A DNA stretch of 64,000 bases from NCBI GenBank assembly GCA_023910675.1, contig JAAVWC010000001.1, forward strand, positions 186,001 through 250,000. Direction: 5' to 3'. The notes under the pieces are model-generated. The model searched no databases. It had not been told where the DNA came from and saw only the letters and a program-made list of their open reading frames with translations. The first letter of the stretch is position 1; the number at the start of each line of letters is the position of its first letter. Of this stretch, positions 16,901 through 25,634 are shown piece after piece. The DNA is from Gemmatimonas sp. (GTDB lineage Bacteria > Gemmatimonadota > Gemmatimonadetes > Gemmatimonadales > Gemmatimonadaceae). The position numbers and the translations under genes are program-made.

Positions 16901-16924
16901 AGGTGTACAGCGGTCCGTTACTGA

Positions 16925-17983
16925 CTAGTGGGGCGTAGTTGATTTTCGTGTAGCAGGCATGCGACGGGTGACGTCGCGGTACCGCCACACAAACGGCTGG
17001 CAGGTTTCGTTGTGGAGCTTGATGTACCGAAGGAGCTTGCGCGTGAGATCCGTCGTCGAGGTGAAGATGCCGCGTGCAATGCAGTCGCGTTCGATGCGCG
17101 CAAACCAACGCTCCACCTGATTGAGCCAGCTACTATAGGTCGGGGTGTCGTGCATCGTGACGCGCGGATGCGCCGCGAGCCAGTCTTTCACCGCCTGGGT
17201 CTTGTGCGCGGACAGGTTGTCGACGACAAAGTGGACGGCCTTCCCGCGCGGCGCGGCGCGGGTGACCGTGTCGAGGAAGTCGACGAATTCCGCGCTGGTG
17301 TGCCGCACAGCGACCTTGCCCTGCACGTGCCCGGTGCCCACGTCGAGCGCCGCGTAGAGGGAGCGCGTCCCGTGCCGGACGTACTCGAACCCGTGGGTCT
17401 CGGCCCGCCCGGGGCGCAGCGGCAACACCGGATCCGTGCGATTCAGCGCGTGGATGGCGGTCTTCTCATCGACGCAGCACACCACCGCATTCGTGGGCGG
17501 CGCGAGGTACAGGCCAATAATGTCCGCCGCTTTCGTCTCGAATTCCGGATCGGGACTGCCCTTGTATCGTTCCAAGCGATGCGGCTTGAGGCCGTGCAGC
17601 TTCCACACCTTCGTGACGGTCGTGTGCGCCACGCCGAGCTTGGCCGCGAGCCGCCGGCTCGACCAATGGGTGAGGGGCGCGGGGGGCTTCGTCTGCAGGG
17701 TCAGCCGCACGATCTTCGCCTCCAGCGCCGCGCTCATGCCATGCCCGCGGCCCGCGCGCGGCGCGTCGGCCATGGCGAGGACGCCGCCCTCGAGGAAGCG
17801 GCGCTTCCAGATCGCGATAAAGCGATCCGTACACCCCGCGCGCGCCGCGATGGTGGCGTAGGTGTCCCCGTCGGCCAGCGCCAGCACCACGCGCCCCCGC
17901 TTGGCGATGGCTTGGCTCAGCGTCGTCTGTCGCAGGAGCTGCTCGAGCGTGCGGCGGTCATCGGGGGTAAGCACGAGATGCAT
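16925..17983 (-). CDS. IS630-family DDE transposase of element B
   Basis: An N-terminal helix-turn-helix (LADGDTYATIAARAGCTDRFI) and second DNA-binding segment (LAAKLGVAHTTVTKVWK) precede the catalytic domain: VVCCVDEKT (first Asp), VHFVVDNLSAHKT (second Asp) and YSSWLNQVERWF (Glu). It is only distantly related to the element A transposase. The start was taken at ATG 17983 (MHLVLTPDD, typical of the family); an in-frame start exists up to 18031. The TAG stop coincides with the TA target duplication at 16926-16927. The frame is intact and may be active. Confidence 0.9.
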   Translation of the reverse strand: MHLVLTPDDRRTLEQLLRQTTLSQAIAKRGRVVLALADGDTYATIAARAGCTDRFIAIWKRRFLEGGVLAMADAPRAGRGHGMSAALEAKIVRLTLQTKPPAPLTHWSSRRLAAKLGVAHTTVTKVWKLHGLKPHRLERYKGSPDPEFETKAADIIGLYLAPPTNAVVCCVDEKTAIHALNRTDPVLPLRPGRAETHGFEYVRHGTRSLYAALDVGTGHVQGKVAVRHTSAEFVDFLDTVTRAAPRGKAVHFVVDNLSAHKTQAVKDWLAAHPRVTMHDTPTYSSWLNQVERWFARIERDCIARGIFTSTTDLTRKLLRYIKLHNETCQPFVWRYRDVTRRMPATRKSTTPH

Positions 17984-18049
17984 GGCAGAAGTAAACATAC
18001 GCCACCCGGCTGCAATTCTCGTGCTATCCACATTTCAACTACGACCCAC
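16928..18049 (-). mobile_element. IS630-family element B with TA duplication
   Basis: The ends are inverted: GTGGGGCGTAGTTG at the left and (complement) GTGGGTCGTAGTTG at the right. TA dinucleotides at 16926-16927 and 18050-18051 are the target duplication. The element sits in the left terminus of IS630 copy 2: removing it rejoins TTACTGACTAGTGCAGTAA, the same terminal palindrome found at the left end of copy 1. Confidence 0.87.
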
Positions 18050-18051
18050 TA

Positions 18052-19153
18052 GTGCAGTAATTGGTTCGTAGTGTTCTATTGCATCCATGCCGACTCGCAC
18101 CGATGGACGACGTGTGGATGCCGCGACGCAAGCGCATGTGCGACGGACCGCCGTCAAGGCGGTGCGCGCCGGGATGACGCAGACCGCCGCCGCGGCCACG
18201 TTCGGCGTCAGCGTGCGGGCGGTGAACAAATGGATGGCGGTCGACAAGACCGGGGGCCTACGCGCCTTGGCCGCGAAACAGCGGGGCCGCCCAGTGGGCG
18301 CGGGGCGGTTGTCCGCCGCGCAGGCGTCGAAGATTCGGCAACAGATCCTCGACAAGATGCCCGATCAGTTGAAGCTCCGCTTCTTTTTGTGGACCCGCGC
18401 CGCCGTCGTGGCGCTGCTGGCGCGCGAGTACGACGTCGCCGTGTCGCTCACGACCGTCGGCCGCTATCTGAAGGCGTGGGGCTTCCGCGTGCAGCAGCCC
18501 GTGCGCCGAGCGTACGAGCGGAACGACGCGGCGATTGCCCGTTGGCTCAAGACGGAATACCCCGCCATCGTGCGCGACGCGAAGCGCGAGGGCGCCACGA
18601 TCTACTGGGGCGATGAAATGGGCCTGCGCAGTGCTCATGTGACGGGCACCAGCTATGCGCTGGTCGGCCAGACGCCGGTGGTGCGCGCGACCGGGCAGCG
18701 CTTTGGGTGCAGCATGATCTCGGCGATCACCAATCGCGGCCATCTCGTGTTCCGCGTGTTTCACGGGACGTTCCGCGCGCCGATGTTTGTCGACTTCATG
18801 CGACGCCTCCGCCTGCAGAGCCCGGGCAAGGTCTACCTGATCGTCGACGGGCACCCCACGCATCGGTCGAAGATCGCGAAGGCCTTCGTCGCCGCCAACA
18901 CGACCGACTTTCGCCTCATTCAACTCCCCGGCTACTGCCCCGAACTGAACCCGGATGAGCTGTTGAATCAGGACGTGAAGACCAATGCCCTGGGCAAGAG
19001 TCGTCCACGGTCCCGCGAGGAGATGATGACGGCGGTCCGACGCCATCGCTTTCGGCGACAGAAGCAACCGCACGTCATCAAGAACCTGTTCCAAGAGAAG
19101 CACGTTCGCTACGCGGCGTGACCGAACTACGAACTATTGTCCGGCCTCCTCAG
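18052..19153 (+). mobile_element. IS630-family element A, copy 2 (left end split by element B)
   Basis: This copy keeps the complete right terminus, ending CCTCCTCAG at 19153 before the TA at 19154-19155. Its first bases (CTGAC, 16921-16925) are separated from the rest by element B. With both catalytic gene and right end intact it defines the right boundary of the composite transposon. Confidence 0.85.
18087..19121 (+). CDS. IS630-family DDE transposase (copy 2, complete)
   Basis: This 344-residue transposase has the same sequence as copy 1 through HVRYA and ends naturally with A-stop at 19121. The DDE residues are Asp176, Asp254 and Glu291, with an N-terminal helix-turn-helix. The stop lies 32 bp inside the right terminus, leaving only the inverted repeat between gene and flank, as usual for compact IS630 elements. 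It is the likely source of activity for the composite. Confidence 0.93.
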   Translation: MPTRTDGRRVDAATQAHVRRTAVKAVRAGMTQTAAAATFGVSVRAVNKWMAVDKTGGLRALAAKQRGRPVGAGRLSAAQASKIRQQILDKMPDQLKLRFFLWTRAAVVALLAREYDVAVSLTTVGRYLKAWGFRVQQPVRRAYERNDAAIARWLKTEYPAIVRDAKREGATIYWGDEMGLRSAHVTGTSYALVGQTPVVRATGQRFGCSMISAITNRGHLVFRVFHGTFRAPMFVDFMRRLRLQSPGKVYLIVDGHPTHRSKIAKAFVAANTTDFRLIQLPGYCPELNPDELLNQDVKTNALGKSRPRSREEMMTAVRRHRFRRQKQPHVIKNLFQEKHVRYAA

Positions 19154-19585
19154 TAACTGCGCCGTATCCCCGGCGCGCGCATCGAGCATACGCCCCGCCG
19201 GCTCAAATCGGCGGCGCACCGGGTCGAAACGTTCCACCTCCACCACCGGATCGCCGCTCGTCGCGTACCCTCCCGCGATGAGCACCGATCCGTCGGCGAG
19301 CAGCGTGGCCGTGTGACTGTGCCGCGGTACGAGCATGCGTGGCAATGGTGCGAAACGACGCAATGCCGGGCTGTACAGCTCGGCGCTCCGCGCCGCCCGC
19401 TGCACGTCGGCAAAGCCACCCGCAACCAACACTTCGCCGGACGCCAGCATCGTCGCGGTGTGCGCCATCCGTTCCACCGACAATGACGCGGTCGGAATCA
19501 CGGAGGCCTCAGTCGGAGACGAACGCGCACCCCATGGGAGCAATAGGCCCGCGAACAGCGCAACACGCACGGTACGGATCGACAT
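19154..19585 (-). pseudogene. kelch-repeat protein, N-terminal fragment
   Basis: ATG 19585 opens a signal peptide (MSIRTVRVALFAGLLLPWGARS). The first kelch blades follow, with HTATMLASGEVLVAGGF, HTATLLADGSVLIAGGY and YSPALRRFAPLP strands. The frame runs into the transposon at the TA 19154-19155 and stops at 19127 inside the IS. A GTG or ATG further upstream (to 19633) is less likely because the hydrophobic core begins right after ATG 19585. The C-terminal remainder is at 9429-10105. Confidence 0.88.
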
Positions 19586-19639
19586 GACACGGACTCCCGC
19601 CGAGAGGTGAGCAATGCCCGTCGGAAACCGCAAAAGGCG

Positions 19640-20340
19640 AAAGGGTTGGACTGCCGGCGCGTCCTTCTGAGATCTGAGTCCTCAGAACGAGTTGACGCGG
19701 TGAGCGTGAGATTCGAGAGCCGAGTTCCGGATAGGCGTGAGAATCGAGGAACGCAGGGGCGAGCAGCCAGCACCTGCGGTGGCGGTTGCCCCAACCGCGT
19801 CGTTTTCGACTCTCGTTTTCGACTCTGACCCCTGTGCGCCGCTCGTTTTCGACTCTGACCCCTGTGCGCCGCTCGACTCTGACCCCTCTACGCCTGAGAG
19901 CTGAGAGCTGAGAGCTGCGAACGCAGAACGCAGAACTCAGTTCCGGATAGGCGTGAGAGGTGAGGAACGCAGGAGCGAGCCGCCAGCACCCGCGGTGGCG
20001 GTCGTCTATTTCGACTCTGACCCCTGTTACTCGACTCTGACCCCTATCGCAAAAGGCGAAAGGGGTGGACTGCCGGCGCGTCCTTCTGAGATCTGAGTCC
20101 TCAGAACGAGATGACGCGGTGAGCGTGAGAATTGAGAGCCGAGTTCCGGATAGGCGTGAGAATCGAGGAACGCAGCGGCGAGAAGCGAGGCCCTGCGGTT
20201 GGGGCAACCGCCACCGCAGGACCTCGCTTCTCACCCCTGCGTTCCTCGACTCTCACACCGATCCAGGCTGACCTCTGGCCGACTGAAATCTGCATCTCGA
20301 CTCTCCCACTCAACTCTCAATCGTTAGGGCGAGAGGGAGC
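19640..20340. repeat. cluster of family 2 palindromic repeats and CGACTCTGACCCC blocks
   Basis: No gene is supported. GGATAGGCGTGAGA occurs at about 19731, 19946 and 20149, each followed by GAACGCAG and most by an AGCACC-GCGGTGGCGG block. A segment of about 130 bp (19634-19760) is repeated nearly exactly at 20050-20180. Between them a 30-bp unit containing CGACTCTGACCCC is tandemly repeated (about 19817-19880), with further single copies to about 20045. The cluster separates the kelch 5' end from the decarboxylase 3' end. Confidence 0.8.
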
Positions 20341-20354
20341 ACCAAGCCCCCGCT

Positions 20355-21833
20355 TCAGCGGTGGTGCTTGAGCACGTAGGCCGCTTCGGCCTCGAGCCCC
20401 TGCACCAGCGCTTCCATGTGCGGCACGTCGGTGCGCGCGTTCATCACCGTCACACGCAGGACCCGACGTCCATCGAGGGTCGTGGCGGTAATCCAGCCGC
20501 GGCCACTGCGGTTGTATCGCTCGCGCAGCGCGTTGGTGAGCGTGTCACGATCGGCAAGCTCCACCCCCGGCGGGTTCCACGCAAAGCACAGAATGTTGCT
20601 CATGGGTTCGTGCAACGGCGCAAAGTGCGGATGCGCCTCGAGCAGGCCGTGCAGCGCCTGCGCCGTGCGACAGAGTTTGTCGTACAACGACGACAGCGCG
20701 TCCGCGCCGTACCGCTGAAAGGCCACCCACAGCTTGAGGACATCGGCACGCCGCGAACACTGGAACGATCGCGGGCCCATGTCCCAGGCGCGCGCATCGT
20801 CGTGGTGATTGAACAGGTACGGCGCCTTCTGCGCAAACGCGGCGTCGAGATCGTGCTCCTCGCGCATCAGCAGCAGCCCCGCGGCCAGCGGCAACAGCAG
20901 CGTCTTGTGCGGATCCCACGCCACCGATCGTGCGCGCGCAATGCCCGCCACCCGGTGCGCATGGGTCGGCGACAGCATCGCCGCGCCGCCGTGCGCGGCA
21001 TCCACGTGCATCCACAGCGGTCCGTGATCATCCCCGAACGCGTCGCAGGCATCCGCCACACCGTTCAGATCGTCAAATGATCCCGTTGCCGTGCACCCGG
21101 CGGTCGCCACCACCGCCATGACGCGCGTCCCCGACGCGCGCAGCGACGACAGCTTCTCGCGCAGCTGCGGAATGCTCATGCGATGACCGACGCCCGGAAT
21201 GGTGATCACGCGACGTACACCGAGCCCCATCTCGCCTGCGGCACGCGACACCGCATAGTGTGCATGTTCGCCGCATACGAGCACCGGCACACGCTCGCCC
21301 AATCCATGCGACCACGCGGTCGGCACCGCGCGACTGCGCGCCGCCAGCAGCGCCGTCAGCGTGGCCTCCGTACCGCCGCTCGTCATCGTCCCACCGGCGC
21401 GCGCATCCCAGCCGATCAGATCGGTCATCCACTCGACCACCTGATGCTCGAGCGGTGTGAACGACGGCGACATCTCGCGCACCGCCATGCTCTGATTGAG
21501 CGCGCTGATCAGCGCGTCCGTCCACACCGCCGCCGGCAGTGGCGCCGATACCTGGTGCCCGATGTACATGGGATGCGCGAGCCGATTCACATCGTCCAGC
21601 AACATCGTCGACAGACGGCGCGCCACATCCGCCAGCGGACGCGACCGGCGCGGCATCGGCTCGTTGAGCCGGTCGGCGATGACTTCCGCGCTGTGCCACG
21701 TGGACACGGGCCCCTCGCCACTGCGCGTGCCCGTGAGATAGTTCGCCGCCAGCTCCAGAATCGGTCGCGCCGCCTCCAGCGACGTATCGGCTTCGAGCAG
21801 CGACAGCGGATCGACGACGTCTTCTTCGTTCAT
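20355..21833 (-). CDS. PLP-dependent group II decarboxylase family protein
   Basis: A fold-type I pyridoxal-phosphate enzyme of the aromatic-L-amino-acid / 2,4-diaminobutyrate / glutamate decarboxylase family. The start at ATG 21833 gives 492 residues. Visible: HPMYIGHQVSAPLP (substrate region), GGTMTSGGTEATLTALLAAR (PLP phosphate loop), LWMHVDAAHGG (Asp that pairs with the pyridine nitrogen) and SVAWDPHKTLLLP (His-Lys Schiff base). The C-terminal domain includes RVLRVTVMNARTDVPHMEALV. The exact substrate cannot be read from sequence; annotation as aspartate aminotransferase-like is common. It is separated from the upstream DUF1835 gene by 19 bp, so the two are probably cotranscribed. Confidence 0.85.
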   Translation of the reverse strand: MNEEDVVDPLSLLEADTSLEAARPILELAANYLTGTRSGEGPVSTWHSAEVIADRLNEPMPRRSRPLADVARRLSTMLLDDVNRLAHPMYIGHQVSAPLPAAVWTDALISALNQSMAVREMSPSFTPLEHQVVEWMTDLIGWDARAGGTMTSGGTEATLTALLAARSRAVPTAWSHGLGERVPVLVCGEHAHYAVSRAAGEMGLGVRRVITIPGVGHRMSIPQLREKLSSLRASGTRVMAVVATAGCTATGSFDDLNGVADACDAFGDDHGPLWMHVDAAHGGAAMLSPTHAHRVAGIARARSVAWDPHKTLLLPLAAGLLLMREEHDLDAAFAQKAPYLFNHHDDARAWDMGPRSFQCSRRADVLKLWVAFQRYGADALSSLYDKLCRTAQALHGLLEAHPHFAPLHEPMSNILCFAWNPPGVELADRDTLTNALRERYNRSGRGWITATTLDGRRVLRVTVMNARTDVPHMEALVQGLEAEAAYVLKHHR

Positions 21834-21852
21834 AGGGGCCCCCTGACGGGCG

Positions 21853-22887
21853 TCAACGCTGGAGCACGTGCGGAATGAGACGGTACCGGTTCGGATCCCA
21901 GCGCCAGTGACTCGACGTCGTATTGTACACGCCGCCAATCCACCGGTCGATGCCGTTCAAGCGCACGAAGTCGGCACGATCACGCACCATGTCCTGCCCC
22001 AACGGCGTGAGCTGCACCTGACGCTCCCAAAACGCCTTGCCATCGGTGTCGCGCAGCGGCGCGATGACCCGCGACGCGTTCACATGCACCACCAACGGAT
22101 GCGCGCAATCACTGAGGCGCTGCACGTACCACGCGAAGCTCCAGTCGCCGAGCCACACCCACGATTCGGCGCTCTGATGCGCCGTGAACAGCTTGGCGAG
22201 CGTCATCGCGCCGGGCGAGAGCGCCTCACACAGTTGGCGTTCGCAGCGCGACAGCCCCGCTTGCGTATCGGGATACTCCTCCAGCTGACGGCGCAGCGCG
22301 GCGACCAGATGCGGCAATCGCACGTGATCGTCGTACGCATACGCGCGCGCCGTCACCTCGCGATCCACCCGGTCCGTCAGCGCCAGCAGCGCGTCGGGCG
22401 TCTCGGCAGTGAACGCATCCCACGCCGCCGAGCCGACGGACAGATCACTGTTGGTGACGGCCCGACGCGCCTCGTACAACGGGGGGAGCTTCTCCGGCGC
22501 CAGCGGCCCGAGAAAACAGTCGGCCGGCACGATGGCCAGCCGCGGGCGCTCCGCCGCGGGGCGTCGCTCCACCCGCGCCAGCACCTGAATGAGCTGCAGC
22601 TGATCGTAGAGATCGGGCTCGAACCACAGGACGAGCTCGTCCTCCGGACCAAGGCCGTCGAGACGCGCATCGCGTTCGGCGAAGTCAGCTATGGCTGCCG
22701 ACTGGCTCTGCCACCCGCGGCTCGCCAGGAACTCGCCGCGCACACGCCGAAACGCCGGCAGGTCGCGGTCGGAGGGCACGGGGCCGTCATGGAGCAGGTC
22801 CCGCCACGACAGGATGTCGCCGGGAAGCCCCGATCGGGCCAGTGCGGTCGCGGCGTGATCGCCGTTGGTGAGGTGCAGTGTAAGCAT
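21853..22887 (-). CDS. DUF1835 domain protein
   Basis: The N-terminus LHLTNGDHAATALARSGLPGDILSWRDLLHDGPVP matches the DUF1835 opening, and FEPDLYDQLQLIQVLAR also fits that domain. The C-terminal part (TLAKLFTAHQSAESWVWLGDWSFAWYVQRLS) is typical of the companion DUF3658-like region. The biochemical function is unknown. ATG 22887 gives 344 residues; ATG 22908 adds seven. It is the first gene of a two-gene unit with the PLP decarboxylase and is divergent from manC. Confidence 0.8.
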   Translation of the reverse strand: MLTLHLTNGDHAATALARSGLPGDILSWRDLLHDGPVPSDRDLPAFRRVRGEFLASRGWQSQSAAIADFAERDARLDGLGPEDELVLWFEPDLYDQLQLIQVLARVERRPAAERPRLAIVPADCFLGPLAPEKLPPLYEARRAVTNSDLSVGSAAWDAFTAETPDALLALTDRVDREVTARAYAYDDHVRLPHLVAALRRQLEEYPDTQAGLSRCERQLCEALSPGAMTLAKLFTAHQSAESWVWLGDWSFAWYVQRLSDCAHPLVVHVNASRVIAPLRDTDGKAFWERQVQLTPLGQDMVRDRADFVRLNGIDRWIGGVYNTTSSHWRWDPNRYRLIPHVLQR

Positions 22888-22895
22888 AAGTTGAC

Positions 22896-22917
22896 GTATG
22901 TTGGACATATGTTGGAC
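22896..22917. promoter_or_regulatory. 11-bp direct repeat between divergent genes
   Basis: GTATGTTGGAC and ATATGTTGGAC stand head to tail, exactly one DNA helical turn apart. They lie in the 125-bp gap between the DUF1835 gene and manC and overlap an alternative DUF1835 start codon. Their position suits an operator, but no regulator is identified. Confidence 0.3.
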
Positions 22918-23011
22918 GCACCGGGTCCGATTCGCTAGGGTACAACCGAGCGAGTCCAAACAGTGGCCCGGGCTTTCCGCCCTGATTTTCCAACGACATA
23001 CCCGCCGACCG

Positions 23012-24193
23012 ATGCCCGAGACCCGAGTCGTCAGTCCAATCCCCCCATCGTCGGTCACAGCAGATCCCCTGACCGGAGCCGACACGCTGGACGAGGTGGA
23101 ATTGGAGGCGTTGCTCGAAACGGGCACCACCATGTGGGCCGTGGTCTTCGCTGGCGGCATCGGTACCCGCTTCTGGCCCCTGAGCACGCCGCGCCGCCCC
23201 AAGCAGGTGCTGGCCCTCGTCAACGAGCGGCCGCTCATCGCCGACACCATCGCCCGTCTCTCGCCGCTGGTCCCTGCCGAACGGGTCCTCGTGGTCACCA
23301 GCGCCGACATCGCCGACACGCTGCACGACGCCATTCCCGAAGTCCCGCGCGCCAACATGCTCGTGGAACCGCGGCCACTCGGCACGGCCGCCGCCCTCGC
23401 GTGGGGCGCCCAGGAAGTGTCGCGCCGTGCCGGCCCCGATACGGTGTTCGTCGCGCTGCACGCCGACCTCGCCGTCGGCTACCCCGACATACTGCGCGAT
23501 ACACTGCGCCGCGCCGCGTCGATTGCGCTGGCGGACAAGGTGCTCGTCACGATCGGTGCGCAGCCCACGCGCCCGGAAACGGGCTTCGGCTACCTGCAGC
23601 CCGGTATGTCCATCGACCCGCTGGTCAGCCGCGCCGAAGGGGGCGCCTGTCGCGTGGAACATTTCGTCGAAAAACCCAGCGCGGCGCTCGCCGATGTACT
23701 CATCGACAAGGGCGCGCTCTGGAACAGCGGCATTTTCGTGTGGCGCGCCCGCGTGGTGCTCGACGAGCTCGAACAGCACACTGCCGAACTGCAGTACGGC
23801 CTGCCCAAACTCGCCGCCGGGGAGATGGCCGCATTTGCGGAGCTCGTCACCAGCGTCTCCATCGACCGCGGGCTGCTCGAGCGCTCGTCCAACGTGGTGG
23901 TGCTCCCCGCCGCCATGGAATGGGACGACGTCGGCACGTGGGCCTCACTGCGTCGCGTGCGCGAACTCGACGACACCGGCAACGGCGTCATGGGCGATGT
24001 GCACTGCGTCGATTGCAGCGGCAATGTCATTCACGCCGATGGCTGCTGCGTGGTCGCCTACGGCATCAGTGGCATGATCGTCGTGAGTATCGATGGCCTC
24101 ACCTTCGTCACCACGCAGGACCGCGCGACGGAACTTGGCCCCATGCTCAACGCACTCCCGGGGAGCCTGCGCTTCAACCCCGGACGTCACTAG
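23012..24193 (+). CDS. manC: mannose-1-phosphate guanylyltransferase
   Basis: The enzyme makes GDP-mannose from GTP and mannose-1-phosphate for polysaccharide and glycolipid synthesis. The nucleotidyltransferase signature VVFAGGIGTRFWPLSTPRRPKQ lies at about residues 46-67, followed by MLVEPRPLGTAAALAWGA, FVALHADLAVG (the HAD/PAD metal motif), RPETGFGYLQPG, FVEKPS and WNSGIFVW, then MEWDDVGTWASL. This is the short guanylyltransferase without the isomerase cupin domain. An unusual 40-residue polar extension precedes the domain; ATG 23012 is used, and the next plausible start would be close to the motif. Confidence 0.88.
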   Translation: MPETRVVSPIPPSSVTADPLTGADTLDEVELEALLETGTTMWAVVFAGGIGTRFWPLSTPRRPKQVLALVNERPLIADTIARLSPLVPAERVLVVTSADIADTLHDAIPEVPRANMLVEPRPLGTAAALAWGAQEVSRRAGPDTVFVALHADLAVGYPDILRDTLRRAASIALADKVLVTIGAQPTRPETGFGYLQPGMSIDPLVSRAEGGACRVEHFVEKPSAALADVLIDKGALWNSGIFVWRARVVLDELEQHTAELQYGLPKLAAGEMAAFAELVTSVSIDRGLLERSSNVVVLPAAMEWDDVGTWASLRRVRELDDTGNGVMGDVHCVDCSGNVIHADGCCVVAYGISGMIVVSIDGLTFVTTQDRATELGPMLNALPGSLRFNPGRH

Positions 24194-24223
24194 ACGCGCG
24201 TACCCGCAGCACGCGCGCGCCGC

Positions 24224-25015
24224 TCACTCCCCGCGGAAGACCGGCGCGCGCTTCTCCTTGAACGCCGCCATCGCTTCACGCACATCAGCAGTCGCAAAGC
24301 AACGCTTGATGTGCGTAAGCTCTTCGCGCAGCTGCTGATCGAGCGTGGCATCGGCGCTGGCCAGCAGCAGTCGCTTGGCGAGGGCGAACGCAATGGGTGG
24401 ACCACTCGCCAGTTGCGCCGCGTACGCGTCCACGCGTGACGCAAACGCGTCGGCCGCCCACACCGCGCTCACCAGCCCGATGCGCTCGGCCTCCGTGGCC
24501 GAGACATCACGTCCGGTGAGGATGATGTCGCCCGCGCGCGCCTGCCCGATGAGTCGCGGCAGGAACCAGCTTACTCCTGCATCGGGCGACAGTCCGCGAC
24601 GCACGTACCCCGCGGTGAGCGTGGCCTCGGCACTCATGACGCGCAGATCGCACGCAAGCGCCAAACCAAAACCCGCACCGGCCGCGACACCATTGAGCGC
24701 CGCGATCACCGGCTTCTCGCATTGCGTGACGGCATGCACCCACGCGCCCACCCAGTAGTACGGATCGAGCTGCTCAGCACGCGATGTACCCGGCACTGCC
24801 GGCGCTGACAAATCGAGACCCGCGCAAAACGCACGGCCCGCGCCGGTAATCACGACGACACGCACGGCATCATCCTCCGCGGCCTCACGCATCGCCTGCG
24901 GAAACGTCGTGGCCAATGTGGGATTCACCGCATTGAGTCGGTCCGGTCGGTCCAATGTGATGGTACGTACGCCGACTGGTGACGTGTCGACCTGCAGATG
25001 CATGAAAGGAGGCAT
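24224..25015 (-). CDS. enoyl-CoA hydratase/isomerase family protein
   Basis: This 263-residue crotonase-fold protein shows LDRPDRLNAVNPTL, then GAGRAFCAGLDL (oxyanion-hole segment) and NGVAAGAGFGLALACDLRV (second oxyanion segment with the GAGFGLAL loop). SPDAGVSWFLPRLIG is at the usual active-site position; it has Asp where the classic catalytic Glu often stands, so the reaction may be hydration, isomerisation or another member of the superfamily. The C-terminal REAMAAFKEKRAPVF is the standard tail. It converges with manC, with a 30-bp gap. Confidence 0.88.
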   Translation of the reverse strand: MPPFMHLQVDTSPVGVRTITLDRPDRLNAVNPTLATTFPQAMREAAEDDAVRVVVITGAGRAFCAGLDLSAPAVPGTSRAEQLDPYYWVGAWVHAVTQCEKPVIAALNGVAAGAGFGLALACDLRVMSAEATLTAGYVRRGLSPDAGVSWFLPRLIGQARAGDIILTGRDVSATEAERIGLVSAVWAADAFASRVDAYAAQLASGPPIAFALAKRLLLASADATLDQQLREELTHIKRCFATADVREAMAAFKEKRAPVFRGE

Positions 25016-25148
25016 GAAATGCTCAGTTGTCTGGAATCACGATTCGAATCGAGCGACCCCACTACCACGGGGACGGGTTCGCCCACTAGATCACAAGAGA
25101 AGTATCCCTGCCCCGACGCATTTTCGCACGTCCCGTTCTCCCGGTCCC

Positions 25149-25634
25149 ATGGCTCCCTCCCGCTCCGCTGCTGCTGCGCTCGCCGACGATCCCACTACCG
25201 TAGCCCCGAGCCCCATCTCCTGCTGCGACGCGCTCGCGCGTACCGCCGTCGAAACGTGGCGTCAGCACGAGCGCCTGGCGCGCCTCATGCAGCTCCGGGC
25301 CGAGCAGGATGAGCTGGAGGCGGCGCATGGCATGGTCGACACGATCGATCTGGCATTGGCCGAGTCGGTGAAGAACTTCGAGCGCGTCGCCGCGACCATC
25401 CCGGTCACCGACCAAGCCGATCTCCGTCAGGCGGCCAATGCGCTCTGGCTCTCGGCGCGCGAGTATTTGCGGCGGCACAGCATTGCCGAACGGGCCTCGC
25501 GGCAGATTGCGCAGCGCGATGCCGACACGCTCGGCGATCTGCAAATGGAGTACGAGCTCGAAGCGTCAGCGCTGCTCGGACTCAAGCACTCGACCGCGAC
25601 ATACCAGAAGCTGCGCCCGGACGAACGCTGCTGA
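25149..25634 (+). CDS. hypothetical helical protein
   Basis: The 161-residue product is predicted to be almost entirely alpha-helical, with long heptad-like stretches (LMQLRAEQDELEAAHGMVDTIDLALAES and ANALWLSAREYLRRHSIAERASRQ). It has no signal peptide and no recognised domain. ATG 25149 was chosen; the longer frame from 24909 overlaps the antisense enoyl-CoA hydratase. Codon usage (mostly G/C at third positions) supports a real gene. Its 3' end overlaps the convergent 2H phosphoesterase gene by 53 bp. Confidence 0.6.
   Translation: MAPSRSAAAALADDPTTVAPSPISCCDALARTAVETWRQHERLARLMQLRAEQDELEAAHGMVDTIDLALAESVKNFERVAATIPVTDQADLRQAANALWLSAREYLRRHSIAERASRQIAQRDADTLGDLQMEYELEASALLGLKHSTATYQKLRPDERC

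Larger units (their letters stand above)
10106..19153. mobile_element. 9,048-bp composite transposon in the kelch gene
   Basis: Two copies of one IS630-family element lie in direct orientation at the outer ends. The outer termini are imperfect inverted repeats: left CTGACTAGTGCAGTAAT, right (complement) CTGAGGAGGCCGGACAAT, both followed by GTTCGTAGT. Each is flanked by TA (10104-10105 and 19154-19155), the target duplication expected for IS630/Tc1-mariner enzymes. Deleting the interval with one TA restores the kelch frame exactly. Inside are two IS256-type elements, an IS91-type gene, another IS630-type element, an attC-like site and a methyltransferase gene. The whole block appears to have entered as a unit or to have grown at one insertion site by nested insertions. 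Confidence 0.85.

Noticed and set aside
19640..20340. Repeat cluster as a CRISPR array
   Set aside because: Units are long, palindromic and unevenly spaced, without regular 30-40 bp spacers; no cas gene is present.
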